From positions 4,506 through 32,473 of the forward strand of contig DGLO01000062.1 in NCBI GenBank assembly GCA_002388005.1: a stretch of DNA of 27,968 nucleotides, in the 5' to 3' direction. This stretch comes from Candidatus Neomicrothrix sp. UBA4542. GTDB taxonomy: Bacteria > Actinomycetota > Acidimicrobiia > Acidimicrobiales > Poriferisodalaceae. The notes beneath the pieces are model-generated. The model did not search any database, was not told the DNA's origin, and was given only the letters and a program-made list of their open reading frames with translations. Shown here in pieces: positions 14,937 through 22,974 of the stretch. How positions within the stretch are numbered: position 1 is the stretch's first letter; each line of letters opens with the position of its first letter. The position numbers were made by a program, and so were the translations under genes.

Positions 14937-15728
14937 CTATGAACAGGCCAGCATTACCGGTGCGTTGGTTCCCACAACAAAATGCACTTGATCGCCAGGT
15001 TCAGGAAAGTATGTAATGACGGTGCTGCCCGTCATAACAAACTCACCGGCTCGAAGAAAGCGGTCGCGGCTATTGAGGTGATTAGCGAGCCACGCCACTG
15101 CCTCAAACGGATGCCCCAAAGCATCACCCGTGCGGCCGGAGCCCAATGTGTCTCCATTCACTTCCAGAACTGTTGGGGTTTCTACGAGATCAAGCTCTTC
15201 CCAGTTTGGAAGAGGATCACCCAGGATTACCCCGGCGTTCCAGGCGTTCTCCGAGACTGAATCAAATGGGTTGAGTGCGTCGTAATCGGCGTCGCGATCT
15301 TCGATGAGTTCGAACGCTGGATAACAGGTCTCCACGGCATCAATGATGATCTCTTTGGTGTAGGGCTCAGCGCCCTGTGTCAAGTCTCGCTTGACGCGAA
15401 CTGCGATCTCGCACTCGAGACCCAGATGCCTATGGTCGCTTAACGAGACTTGAGAGGGCGACTGGTGCACTCGGCTATCGAAGATAGCTCCCGACAAAGG
15501 GTGATCTACCCCGCAAAACTCTTGCATTGCCTTGCTGGTCAAAGCCACTTTCCAACCAACGATCCGCGCACCGCGTTCGAGCATGACGTCAATGAACGAG
15601 TCCTGCACCAAATAAGCGTTATCAAGGCTGGGATCCTCGACATCGCCCGCCATGGAATAATGCTCTTCTTTTGCTTCGAGTTGCCGAATGAAGGCATTGG
15701 CAAGATCAATCTGCTGTTGTCGGTCCAT
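14937..15728 (-). CDS. 2-keto-4-pentenoate hydratase / 2-oxo-3-hexenedioate decarboxylase-like protein
   Basis: 264 residues from ATG 15728, preceded by a near-perfect AAGGAGG. The frame reaches back to 15869 but without better signals. 'GARIVGWKVALTSKAMQEFCGVDHPLSG' (K60) is the diagnostic segment of the MhpD/DmpE/DmpH group in the FAH superfamily, and 'LECEIAV' (E105, E107) gives part of the Mg site. Known members hydrate or decarboxylate dienoate products after meta-cleavage of aromatic rings. No ring-cleavage dioxygenase of the usual kind is adjacent unless one of the VOC genes fills that role. It is flanked on the same strand by the CaiB fusion upstream (150-base gap) and the TauD gene downstream. 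Confidence 0.87.
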   Translation of the reverse strand: MDRQQQIDLANAFIRQLEAKEEHYSMAGDVEDPSLDNAYLVQDSFIDVMLERGARIVGWKVALTSKAMQEFCGVDHPLSGAIFDSRVHQSPSQVSLSDHRHLGLECEIAVRVKRDLTQGAEPYTKEIIIDAVETCYPAFELIEDRDADYDALNPFDSVSENAWNAGVILGDPLPNWEELDLVETPTVLEVNGDTLGSGRTGDALGHPFEAVAWLANHLNSRDRFLRAGEFVMTGSTVITYFPEPGDQVHFVVGTNAPVMLACS

Positions 15729-15878
15729 GAGAGTTGTCCTCCTTTTCGGTGAGTTTTGCACCCCAAGGCGCTGCTCGCTGACTTGAGGAGAAATTAGGTA
15801 GCTCTTCGAAACTGCCGTCGAAGGGCTTTCTCGTGCGGGGGTTAACCCTTTGTCGCGGGGCAGAACCAAAAGAAGTTT

Positions 15879-18230
15879 TCAGTACAACGCCTGTGTGGCA
15901 GCGAGGTCCGCGATCTGGTCGCCGTCGTAACCCAACATGTCGCTCAATATTTCAAAGGTGTGTTCCCCAATCGGGGCCCCACCCCACAACGCCGCGGACG
16001 GAGTTCGGCTGAACTGATAGTGCGAACCTTCGATGAGGGTTTCACCTGCGTAGGCCTGAGGCACACGTTGGAAATGATTTCTATGGGCGAGTTGAGGGTC
16101 AGCTACCGCGTCCGCAGAATCTGCAACTACGTGGGCGGCAATGCCAGAAGACTGCAACAAGTCTTGTAACTCGAATCGGTCACGACTCACGGTCCACGCT
16201 TGGATCGTCGAATCGTCTATCTGTGCCGACCCAATGAGTTCCCGCAACCTTTCTTCAGCCTCTCGGTCTTGGCAGACGATAGCGATCCACTTGTCTTCGC
16301 CGGCGGTCCGATATACGCCGTGGATGTTGTAACGATCGCTGGCGTTTCCAGTTCGAGTCGCCGTTCGTCCGTTGGCTGCTTGATCCAACAGGGCGGGACC
16401 GAGAAGATGCAACGCGGACTCGTGCTGGCTGAGATCGACGTACACCCCTTCGCCGGTTCTGTTTCGATGATCAACAGCAGCCATTAGAGCAGCAACAGTA
16501 AATCGAGGAGCGGTGTAATCGGTGTAGGCGAGAAACGGTCCGGTAGGAGGACGATCTGGCCATCCTGTGATCTCGTAAAATCCGCCAAGAGCGGCTGCTA
16601 GAACACCGAAACCTGGGTACATGTTCATCGGGCCGGTCTGTCCCATCAGACAACTGGAAAGCATCACAATCTCTGGTTTACGTGCCTTGATGGACTGATA
16701 ATCAAGTCCCCAATTTGCCATTGCTTTAGGAGTGAAAGCTTCGATGACAACATCAGCCCAGTCGACAAGATCCCAAACGACCGCGTTCGCTGCTTCGTTG
16801 GAAAGATCAAGACTCAACATGTACTTGCCGGCGTTCGCAGAGTGGTATTGGGCTGTGTTGTCAGGGTGAGTTTCATCGTTAACGAACGGTCCGGCGTTGC
16901 GAATCACATCGATCCGCCCCTCGGATTCGATCCGGACAACGGTGGCGCCGTGATCGGCAAGATTTCTAGTAGCCATCGGAGCAGCGATAGCCCAGGTGAA
17001 ATCAAGAATCTTGAGTCCCTCTAACGGGCGACGAGTTGGTGCAGGGGTAAGTGCAGGAGGAGCAACCGGGTTTCTATCAAGGTTCTCAATTACTTCTTCG
17101 GTGTGTTCACCGAGCTTGGGTGGTGGTCCAAGAAGAGTGAGAGGAACACTGGCTTTTGCAAACCGACCCGGAAAAGGGCACTCGAAATCGGCGACCTCTT
17201 CGAAAAACCCGCGGACTGCGAGATGTTCGGACTCAAGGAGGTCTTGTGTAGTGGCGACTGGAGCAATCAGTAGTCGGCGTTCGTGGTTGCCGACCATGAG
17301 TTCGGCTTTGGTTTTAGTAGCTGTGAAGGCTGCTATGGCGTCCTGAGCGCGGTTGAGACCCTCGGGGTCAGCCTGGCCTGTGTAAATCAGAGTGAAGAAA
17401 TCGATCCAGTTCTGATCTCGAGTTGCCTCATCACAGAAGCCTTCTTCGTACACCCATTCCATTAGCCGCCGGCTAAAGGGGCCAACCATCTCCCCGAACA
17501 TGAACGTGATCGACACGTACCCATCCAAGGCCGGGTACACCGTGCGAAGAACGTATTCTCCTGCCTTGATTCCCCCGCCGGCGCGCGCAACGAGTGGCGC
17601 TCCAACAGCAGTAGTCATCAACATCGTTTGCGTGCATTGAGTGACTGCTTGTTGAGCAGAGACATCTATGTGTTGTCCCCAGCCAGACTTGCTGCGCTCA
17701 ACCAAAGCGATGGTTGCCGCTTCCGCAGCCTCCAGAGCCGCATGTAACCAGCCCTGAGGGACAGCCCCCACCTGCACGGGTGCCCGGTCCGGATCGCCGG
17801 TCAGGCCAAGCTGGCCGCCGCTCGCCAGAATTGTCAAATCTGTAGCCAGCCAGTCGCTCTTGGGGCCCGTAGAACCAAAGGCAGAAATCGTGATGGTGAT
17901 AAGCGAGGGATTCTTGGCACGTAACGCAGCCAAGTCGAGGGATTCGAATACGCCGCAGTCAACAATGACATCAGCGGTCACTGAGAGACGTTTGATCTCA
18001 GATTCCCCTCCGACCACCGACTTCTTTCCGCGGTTCCACGCCCAATGGGTGAGCGACGATTCGGGTTCCGGTTCATCGTGGAAAAACGGCGCCACCTGTC
18101 GAGAATGAGTTCCGTCAGGCGGTTCTACGGCAATGACCTCAGCTCCGAGCTGGGCTAGCAGAAGCCCGGTCAGGTTGGCGCGTTCATCGGTGAGGTCAAG
18201 AATCCTGTAAGGCGAAAGCATCGACGACAT
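15879..18230 (-). CDS. Tandem CaiB/BaiF (class III) CoA-transferase fusion
   Basis: 783 residues from ATG 18230, preceded by AAAGGTG. This is two class III CoA-transferase domains in one chain: residues ~1-385, starting 'PYRILDLTD', and ~403-783, starting 'LEGLKILDFTWAIAAPMATRNLADHGATVVRIE'. At the position of the catalytic Asp of formyl-CoA transferase (D169, in '..VSMQDAV..'), the first domain has Q194 ('DVSAQQAV') and the second has E604 ('DLSQHESA'). The first half may therefore be inactive, or the halves may form one composite site, since the family forms interlocked dimers. The role would be activation of a carboxylic acid by CoA transfer. It is divergent from the small CxxC protein (105 bases) and probably heads a transcript with the hydratase. 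No membrane segment is visible. Confidence 0.9.
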   Translation of the reverse strand: MSSMLSPYRILDLTDERANLTGLLLAQLGAEVIAVEPPDGTHSRQVAPFFHDEPEPESSLTHWAWNRGKKSVVGGESEIKRLSVTADVIVDCGVFESLDLAALRAKNPSLITITISAFGSTGPKSDWLATDLTILASGGQLGLTGDPDRAPVQVGAVPQGWLHAALEAAEAATIALVERSKSGWGQHIDVSAQQAVTQCTQTMLMTTAVGAPLVARAGGGIKAGEYVLRTVYPALDGYVSITFMFGEMVGPFSRRLMEWVYEEGFCDEATRDQNWIDFFTLIYTGQADPEGLNRAQDAIAAFTATKTKAELMVGNHERRLLIAPVATTQDLLESEHLAVRGFFEEVADFECPFPGRFAKASVPLTLLGPPPKLGEHTEEVIENLDRNPVAPPALTPAPTRRPLEGLKILDFTWAIAAPMATRNLADHGATVVRIESEGRIDVIRNAGPFVNDETHPDNTAQYHSANAGKYMLSLDLSNEAANAVVWDLVDWADVVIEAFTPKAMANWGLDYQSIKARKPEIVMLSSCLMGQTGPMNMYPGFGVLAAALGGFYEITGWPDRPPTGPFLAYTDYTAPRFTVAALMAAVDHRNRTGEGVYVDLSQHESALHLLGPALLDQAANGRTATRTGNASDRYNIHGVYRTAGEDKWIAIVCQDREAEERLRELIGSAQIDDSTIQAWTVSRDRFELQDLLQSSGIAAHVVADSADAVADPQLAHRNHFQRVPQAYAGETLIEGSHYQFSRTPSAALWGGAPIGEHTFEILSDMLGYDGDQIADLAATQALY

Positions 18231-18335
18231 TGTGCACCTTTCACGAGGACAGTTTCTCAAAAGTTGCTAACCCATATTTTCTGAAGACGGTCCTTTGTGA
18301 GTTTGTGTTAAATCTGTGATGGGAGGGCAACCCAT

Positions 18336-18857
18336 ATGGACCCTGACGACGACAAGTTGCAGATGCTGAGGGAATCCATACGGCTTACCGAAGAAATTCT
18401 CAGCCGGCTTGACCAATCCCGATCGGAGCGTCCTGAAATTGGGCCCGATTCGACTGTCATTGCACGCCTTACTCACGCCCGCGAATGGAGACTGCGTTAT
18501 CTCAGTCATCTCGAGATGGGCGGCCAACCGCTGGATTTGGGGGATGAGTGGTCCATGCATCACGGACATGATCTCGCCATCGAGTGGGGATATGAAGTCT
18601 GGGATGAAAACAGAATCGGATTGAGGTGCAGAAGTTGTGATGACTGGATTCAGCTGTATGACGTGGATCCGGCACCAACCCTGGCGCCCACCATCGCTGA
18701 CCTTTATGTGGAACACGAAACCCACACTGTTCTCTCCTGGCGCCGAGGATCCGAAGCAGGCATCGAGTGCGTCACCTGTGGAGCTGTTAGAGAGGACGGG
18801 TTTCCATTACTTACCGCACCTGTGAGCGGCTGGTTCGATCAGGTGTGGAATAGCTAA
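18336..18857 (+). CDS. Hypothetical protein with two CxxC pairs (zinc-ribbon-like)
   Basis: 173 residues from ATG 18336, with GGGAGGG ten bases upstream. The N-terminal ~60 residues are a charged helical segment ('DDDKLQMLRESIRLTEEILSRLDQ'), possibly a short coiled coil. The C-terminal half has 'LRCRSCDDWIQLY' and 'IECVTCGAV', two CxxC pairs about 50 residues apart that could bind one zinc ion. I do not recognise the family. A minus-strand frame across the same bases (18267-18725) is longer than expected by chance but lacks start signals and protein-like composition. The gene precedes the tRNA-Leu, which is on the other strand, by 27 bases, and is divergent from the CaiB fusion. Confidence 0.7.
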   Translation: MDPDDDKLQMLRESIRLTEEILSRLDQSRSERPEIGPDSTVIARLTHAREWRLRYLSHLEMGGQPLDLGDEWSMHHGHDLAIEWGYEVWDENRIGLRCRSCDDWIQLYDVDPAPTLAPTIADLYVEHETHTVLSWRRGSEAGIECVTCGAVREDGFPLLTAPVSGWFDQVWNS

Positions 18858-18884
18858 TTAGATAGAACCTCGTGGTTGAGTTAT

Positions 18885-18969
18885 TGGTGCGCCGGGTGGG
18901 ACTCGAACCCACACGTCCAAAGACACCGGCACCTAAAGCCGGCGCGTCTGCCAGTTCCGCCACCGGCGC
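18885..18969 (-). tRNA. tRNA-Leu, anticodon UAG
   Basis: Reading the minus strand, the acceptor arm GCGCCGG pairs with CCGGCGC (7 bp) followed by discriminator A and an encoded CCA (18885-18887). The anticodon stem is CCGGC/GCCGG around TTTAGGT, giving anticodon TAG. A long variable arm (type II tRNA) and the T-arm GTGGG-TTCGAGT-CCCAC complete the cloverleaf. Length 85 nt with CCA. It decodes CUA and possibly other CUN codons. No repeat of its 3' end and no integrase are seen nearby, so there is no sign that it serves as an integration site here. Confidence 0.97.
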
Positions 18970-19112
18970 TCGTATCACAACCTACCGGTCAAAACGCGTG
19001 CTGCAGTAGAGGCCGTCAACCGCGACCACCAACCCCTGCGGGGGACAGGCGCTCAGCGGTGACCGCCGAATAGATTCGTGTGTACCGGTCAGATACAAGG
19101 CAGACTTCGGTT

Positions 19113-19502
19113 ATGCAGATCACCAGAATCTTTACCGGCGAAGACGGGCAATCCCATTTCGAAGAACTCGAGATACCGAGTACCGATCTTGGTCCTCCAC
19201 GTGGCGAAATCAGCTCATCAGTAACAAGTACCTCATCGTTCTTTCGGACAACCCACACCGAAGGCGACGATGACGTATACGACTATCACTGCGCGCCTCA
19301 ACGCCAATTCGTCATTCACCTGAGCGGGTCCGTCGAAATCGAAATCGGCGACGGAACTACACGTCGTTTCGGCGTCGGCGATATCTTGCTAGCCGATGAC
19401 ACCACAGGGCAAGGGCATATCAGTCGAGGTGTCGAAACCCCGCGCCGGCAAGTCTTCATCGTCGTTCCACCAGACCTAGATCTTGAAAGTTGGCGAAAAT
19501 AG
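19113..19502 (+). CDS. Small cupin protein
   Basis: 129 residues from ATG 19113, whose ribosome site is poor: AAGG is about 13 bases away. GTG 19080 is an alternative that lacks one too. The cupin beta-barrel is clear: 'DDVYDYHCAPQRQFVIHLSGSVEIEIGDGTTRRFGVGDILLADDTTGQGHISRG'. It includes the G-x5-...-G-D of motif 1/intermotif and the 'H' of motif 2 ('GQGHISRG'). Most of the usual motif-1 histidines are replaced (only H/Q at 'HCAPQRQ'), so metal binding is uncertain. It lies 84 bases upstream of the tandem EthD gene on the same strand. The role is unknown; a sensor, isomerase or dioxygenase are all possible. Confidence 0.8.
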   Translation: MQITRIFTGEDGQSHFEELEIPSTDLGPPRGEISSSVTSTSSFFRTTHTEGDDDVYDYHCAPQRQFVIHLSGSVEIEIGDGTTRRFGVGDILLADDTTGQGHISRGVETPRRQVFIVVPPDLDLESWRK

Positions 19503-19586
19503 GTTGGTTGCACCAGCCAAGGTCCAACACTGCCAAATTTGTCTCTCCGAAGAGGAAACTAAGATCGGCATCAGGAAGGACACATC

Positions 19587-20360
19587 ATGCTCAGATTGAC
19601 GTTCCTGGTTCGGCGCAAAGAAGGCATGTCACGCGAGGACATGCAGCGCTACTGGCTTGAAGAACACGGTTCCCTCGTTGCAGGGCATTCCCACACTCTT
19701 GGCATGCTCCGGTATGTGCAGGTGCATACCACCGACGATGACCATTCCCGGCTGCCTGGCCGACGCGGCGAGATGGAAGAACCATATGACGGGGTTGTAG
19801 AAGTGTGGTGGGAGTCTAAAGAAGCCATGGTCGCGGCCACCCGATCCGACGACGGTCGAAAGGTGGACCAGATCCTCCGCGACGACGAGGAGAACTTCAT
19901 AGATCTGAGACGTTCAGTTGCCTGGTTCAACTATGAATACCCGCAAGTCAACCCGACTCCGGAAAATATTGTCGCGACAGAACGCTCCAGCCTGGTTAAG
20001 TTGTACTTTCCGCTCCGCCACCTGGACTCACTCACCGTTGACGAAGCCCAGTGGTATTGGCGCACCCACCATGGGCCGGTGATTCGTCGGCAGGCGCACG
20101 GTTCGGGAATTGTTCGTTACCAGCAGGTCCATCGCGACGAACCGGAGCTTACGGCCGCAATTAATCGTTCGAGAGGATCGAAAATCGATCCCTACCTTGG
20201 TCACGCTGAAGTGTGGATGGATCGAAACTCAATGGGGAATCCCACCCCGGAAAACAGGGCAGCATCCAGACGTGCCTACGACGACGAAGCCAAATTCATT
20301 GACTTCTCGCGGTCGACCATGTTTCTCACCAAAGAACACGTCATCGTTGACCGACGCTGA
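19587..20360 (+). CDS. Tandem EthD-domain protein
   Basis: 257 residues from ATG 19587, with AGGAAGG upstream. The chain contains two EthD-type ferredoxin-fold domains: residues ~1-115 and ~128-250. Each has 'LVRR..G.s.eDmQrYW.eeHG.lv' or 'L....dSLTvDEAQWYWRTHHGPVI', then '..RYvQVH' / '.VRYQQVH', a strand ending in 'E.W' and 'EE.FIDlRRSV' / 'EAKFIDFSRSTMF'. Single-domain EthD proteins dimerise, so a tandem copy probably forms the barrel within one chain. Family members include decarboxylases and cyclases of oxidised aromatic polyketides and the EthD protein of ether degradation. It ends one base before the convergent nitroreductase fusion. The substrate is unknown. Confidence 0.85.
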   Translation: MLRLTFLVRRKEGMSREDMQRYWLEEHGSLVAGHSHTLGMLRYVQVHTTDDDHSRLPGRRGEMEEPYDGVVEVWWESKEAMVAATRSDDGRKVDQILRDDEENFIDLRRSVAWFNYEYPQVNPTPENIVATERSSLVKLYFPLRHLDSLTVDEAQWYWRTHHGPVIRRQAHGSGIVRYQQVHRDEPELTAAINRSRGSKIDPYLGHAEVWMDRNSMGNPTPENRAASRRAYDDEAKFIDFSRSTMFLTKEHVIVDRR

Positions 20361-20361
20361 A

Positions 20362-21525
20362 TCAACGGTCCACGAGACCCTTTACACCGTCGACTACCCG
20401 TTGCATGTTGGCCTTATGGACGAGTCGCCGTTCATGGAGCACTCGGCTTTCCTGAGTGGGATCTTTTAATGCTCGAGGAGCGGTTCCGTTGTTGTCTTTG
20501 CCGATAGTCATTGAAAATCGAAGGCGGCTTCCGCCGCCTTGTTCGGCGAGGTCGAACCTCCAGATTGCGCCGGGCTTCTCTGCGTCGGTGATCCGCCACT
20601 CAAAGGCCGCCCTATCTTTCCACTCGGTGACGATGCAGTCGGTTTCCCATTCACGGACGCCGGAAATTGAGTTGCTTCCGCGAAACGTTGAACCAACTTG
20701 AGGATCTCCATCACTTGTCCACTCGGCTTTGACTAATTCTTCGGAAAATTGAGCGGGCATATTGATGTCAGAAATGACATCCCAAATGGCCTTGGGTCGA
20801 GCATCCGTGTCGATCTCAACTACGACACCTGGACCATCTTCGATCCGTGCGCTCCCGTCTTGGCTTCCCTGGCTTCGAGTGAAACCCCATTGATCGAAGT
20901 AGGTGATTTCAAAAGCTGGGCGCCGAGGAGCAGGCGAAAAATCTTGGCCGATCGTGTAGGCCACAGGAAAACACACCAAAGTCGTCACACCAGAAGGAAT
21001 CCCGAGTAGTTCCGCTACATCTTCCGACTTGTTGTTGAGCATTGTCGCGTATGCGGTACCCAACCCGCGCGAACGCAAAGCCAGGTTGAAACTCCACGCC
21101 GACGGGATTGCGCTGTCAAATAGCCCAGGACGTCCGCTGTCGTCATGAATTCCCCAGATTGCGCACATTACGAGGACCGGGGATCTGGAAAAGTTTTCGA
21201 CCAAAAACGCGCTTGAACTCACCACTCGCTCTTTGGGATGACCTGTCCCGTCAAGACGCCCTCGAGCGTTAATGAAAAGCGTTCCAACTTCGGCATACAA
21301 GCGTCCCAGTTCGTTCTTGGTGTCTTGGTCACGAATTACCAGCCACCGTCGACTGGCGTCGTTCCCGCCGGTTGGTGCCTGCTCAGCTAGGTCAATGCAT
21401 TCGAAGATCAGTTCGTCGCTGACGTGGCGCTCAAAATCCAAACGCTTGCGAACAGCGCGCGTTGTGGTGAGAAGACGGTCGACATGGTCAAGATCGAAAC
21501 CAGATTCAGACAGAGAATCGCTCAT
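20362..21525 (-). CDS. Nitroreductase-SRPBCC domain fusion
   Basis: 387 residues from ATG 21525; no clear ribosome site, possibly leaderless. Residues ~15-215 are a nitroreductase domain: 'TTRAVRKRLDFERHVSDELIFECIDLAEQAPTGGNDASRRWLVIRD', with the Arg and Ser positions that bind FMN phosphate, and 'LGTAYATML...AELLGIP' in the second half. Residues ~230-387 are an SRPBCC/polyketide-cyclase-like domain: 'VVVEIDTDARPKAIWDVISDINMPAQF' and '..FEWRITDAEKPGAIWRFDL'. FMN reductases of this family reduce nitro groups, quinones or halogenated phenols. A lipid-binding SRPBCC module could hold the hydrophobic substrate. It is convergent with the tandem EthD gene. The MFS gene (stop 21565) lies upstream on the same strand with 39 bases between, so the two are probably co-transcribed. 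Confidence 0.87.
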   Translation of the reverse strand: MSDSLSESGFDLDHVDRLLTTTRAVRKRLDFERHVSDELIFECIDLAEQAPTGGNDASRRWLVIRDQDTKNELGRLYAEVGTLFINARGRLDGTGHPKERVVSSSAFLVENFSRSPVLVMCAIWGIHDDSGRPGLFDSAIPSAWSFNLALRSRGLGTAYATMLNNKSEDVAELLGIPSGVTTLVCFPVAYTIGQDFSPAPRRPAFEITYFDQWGFTRSQGSQDGSARIEDGPGVVVEIDTDARPKAIWDVISDINMPAQFSEELVKAEWTSDGDPQVGSTFRGSNSISGVREWETDCIVTEWKDRAAFEWRITDAEKPGAIWRFDLAEQGGGSRLRFSMTIGKDNNGTAPRALKDPTQESRVLHERRLVHKANMQRVVDGVKGLVDR

Positions 21526-21564
21526 ATGACGAATCTAGGTCGAATCGGCCATCAAAGGATGGGC

Positions 21565-22869
21565 TTAATTGGGTCGCACCGAGAACACCGAGGAAGGTAC
21601 GAGAGGTGAACGCATCGGAGGCGAAGAACGGGGCGTGGAACGATCGGCTCCAGCACTTGGAAGGCGTAGCGCACCAAAGATTCCGATGGTGGCGCATCCG
21701 GCTGAGAGAAGAAGGACCCAAGTAAACGAAGATGTCCAATCTGCCACCGCCCCACCGACTTGCGGTGAGATCATTTGAGCGACCCCGAAAGCTAGTGTCG
21801 CTGCACTGAAGCCTGGACCGTAGTCCTCCGGCGAGGCGTTTTGAACGAAGTACATGGTCAGGGTTACTGGGATCGACGCGAAAATTATTCCCAAAAACGT
21901 CGCCGAAACCAGCGTGGGGAAGAACCAGCCGGGCAGAATTGCGAGTACCACCAAACTCCACAGAGCGAACGCACTGGCGAGGCTCGCTCTCATCCCAAAG
22001 ATCTCAATGGCCTTCGCCATGATCGGGCCACCGAACACCATTGCAAAACCCACCAAAGTGAACGCCAACGACGCATTGCCGGAACTCCATCCACTGTCGT
22101 CTTCCAAACGACTGGTCAAGAATGCGAGAACCAGCAAGTACATGAACCCGAACGTGGTGTACATCACCGTCACAGGTTTCCAACCAGCGACGCGACGCAA
22201 GGCATCGAACCCCCCGATACCACCTTTGGAAGACACCGTTCCTTTGGAGTGTCGCACCACAGCGATCGTCGCAAGTGCGATAACAAGTCCAATCGCTGCC
22301 TGAATTAGATAAACGGTTCGCCACCCCTCGCTACCTGAGACTTGACGAACCCAGGCAGCCAACTGACTGGTAAACACGATGCTCAAACCCATGCCTGACG
22401 AGAGCACCGCGATTACGAGACCGCGCTTTTCAGGAGGGAACGCGTCAGTAGCGATTACCGGGGTTGGAATCCACACACAAGCCCCACCGAACCCGGACAG
22501 AAACATCGCCGCTCCGAGCACGACGACGTTCGAAGCTACCGCAGCTAGCACCAGCCCACCTACGCTGATCACGAGACCGATCCGCATGATCGCCATCAGA
22601 CGCAAACGCGAAGACATGATGGCCACCGCAAGGGTTCCGACAAGGTAGGCGCCAACATTGGCGGTTGCTAAGGAACCGGCGATGGTATTCGACAAACCCA
22701 AATCAGAGCGAACAGCTGGCAACACCACGCCGAGGGTGAACCGACCAAAACCCTGAGCGACTCCTGCGCTCGCAGCCGCTAACGCGACGGCTATCCAGGT
22801 GCGGGCTGCCACGAACACGAGGCTACCAACGCAGTAACCAATGGGACTTAGGTCCCTGTAGCAGGCCAT
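21565..22869 (-). CDS. MFS transporter
   Basis: 434 residues from ATG 22869 (weak ribosome site; later GTG codons within the first helix are possible but less likely). About twelve hydrophobic helices are visible, e.g. 'WIAVALAAASAGVAQGFGRF', 'VLGAAMFLSGFGGACVWIP', 'AIGLVIALATIAVV' and 'VLLLSAGCATIGIFGAL'. The cytoplasmic 'RLRLMAIMR' follows helix 2. The N-terminal 'QGFGRFTLGVVLPAVRSDLGLS' recalls the YbfB/YjiJ-type and oxalate/formate-like branches. It is a secondary transporter in the inner membrane that probably moves a small organic substrate. It is divergent from the Baeyer-Villiger monooxygenase (105 bases) and 39 bases upstream of the nitroreductase fusion. Confidence 0.92.
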   Translation of the reverse strand: MACYRDLSPIGYCVGSLVFVAARTWIAVALAAASAGVAQGFGRFTLGVVLPAVRSDLGLSNTIAGSLATANVGAYLVGTLAVAIMSSRLRLMAIMRIGLVISVGGLVLAAVASNVVVLGAAMFLSGFGGACVWIPTPVIATDAFPPEKRGLVIAVLSSGMGLSIVFTSQLAAWVRQVSGSEGWRTVYLIQAAIGLVIALATIAVVRHSKGTVSSKGGIGGFDALRRVAGWKPVTVMYTTFGFMYLLVLAFLTSRLEDDSGWSSGNASLAFTLVGFAMVFGGPIMAKAIEIFGMRASLASAFALWSLVVLAILPGWFFPTLVSATFLGIIFASIPVTLTMYFVQNASPEDYGPGFSAATLAFGVAQMISPQVGGAVADWTSSFTWVLLLSAGCATIGIFGALRLPSAGADRSTPRSSPPMRSPLVPSSVFSVRPN

Positions 22870-22974
22870 TCTTCGGTGAGTACATTATCGCTGAAGCGAA
22901 ATTGTCTTCGTCGGGATACGGCACCGGTCGGGTTGTCATGCCTAACATCGCGACTGTGTCAGCAGGAGGAAAGC

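Noticed and set aside
18267..18725. 152-codon minus-strand frame
   Set aside because: Shadow of the plus-strand CxxC protein, which has a strong ribosome site and patterned cysteine pairs; the minus frame has neither.
18885..18969. tRNA-Leu as an integration site for a mobile island
   Set aside because: No integrase, no repeated tRNA 3' end and no mobility genes are visible in the window.
19504..19520. Hairpin TTGGTTG/CAGCCAA after the cupin gene as terminator
   Set aside because: No T-run follows, and the tandem EthD gene continues on the same strand.
21841..22308. Two overlapping plus-strand frames of ~150 codons inside the MFS gene
   Set aside because: Antisense shadows of a clear 12-helix transporter; their composition is not protein-like.
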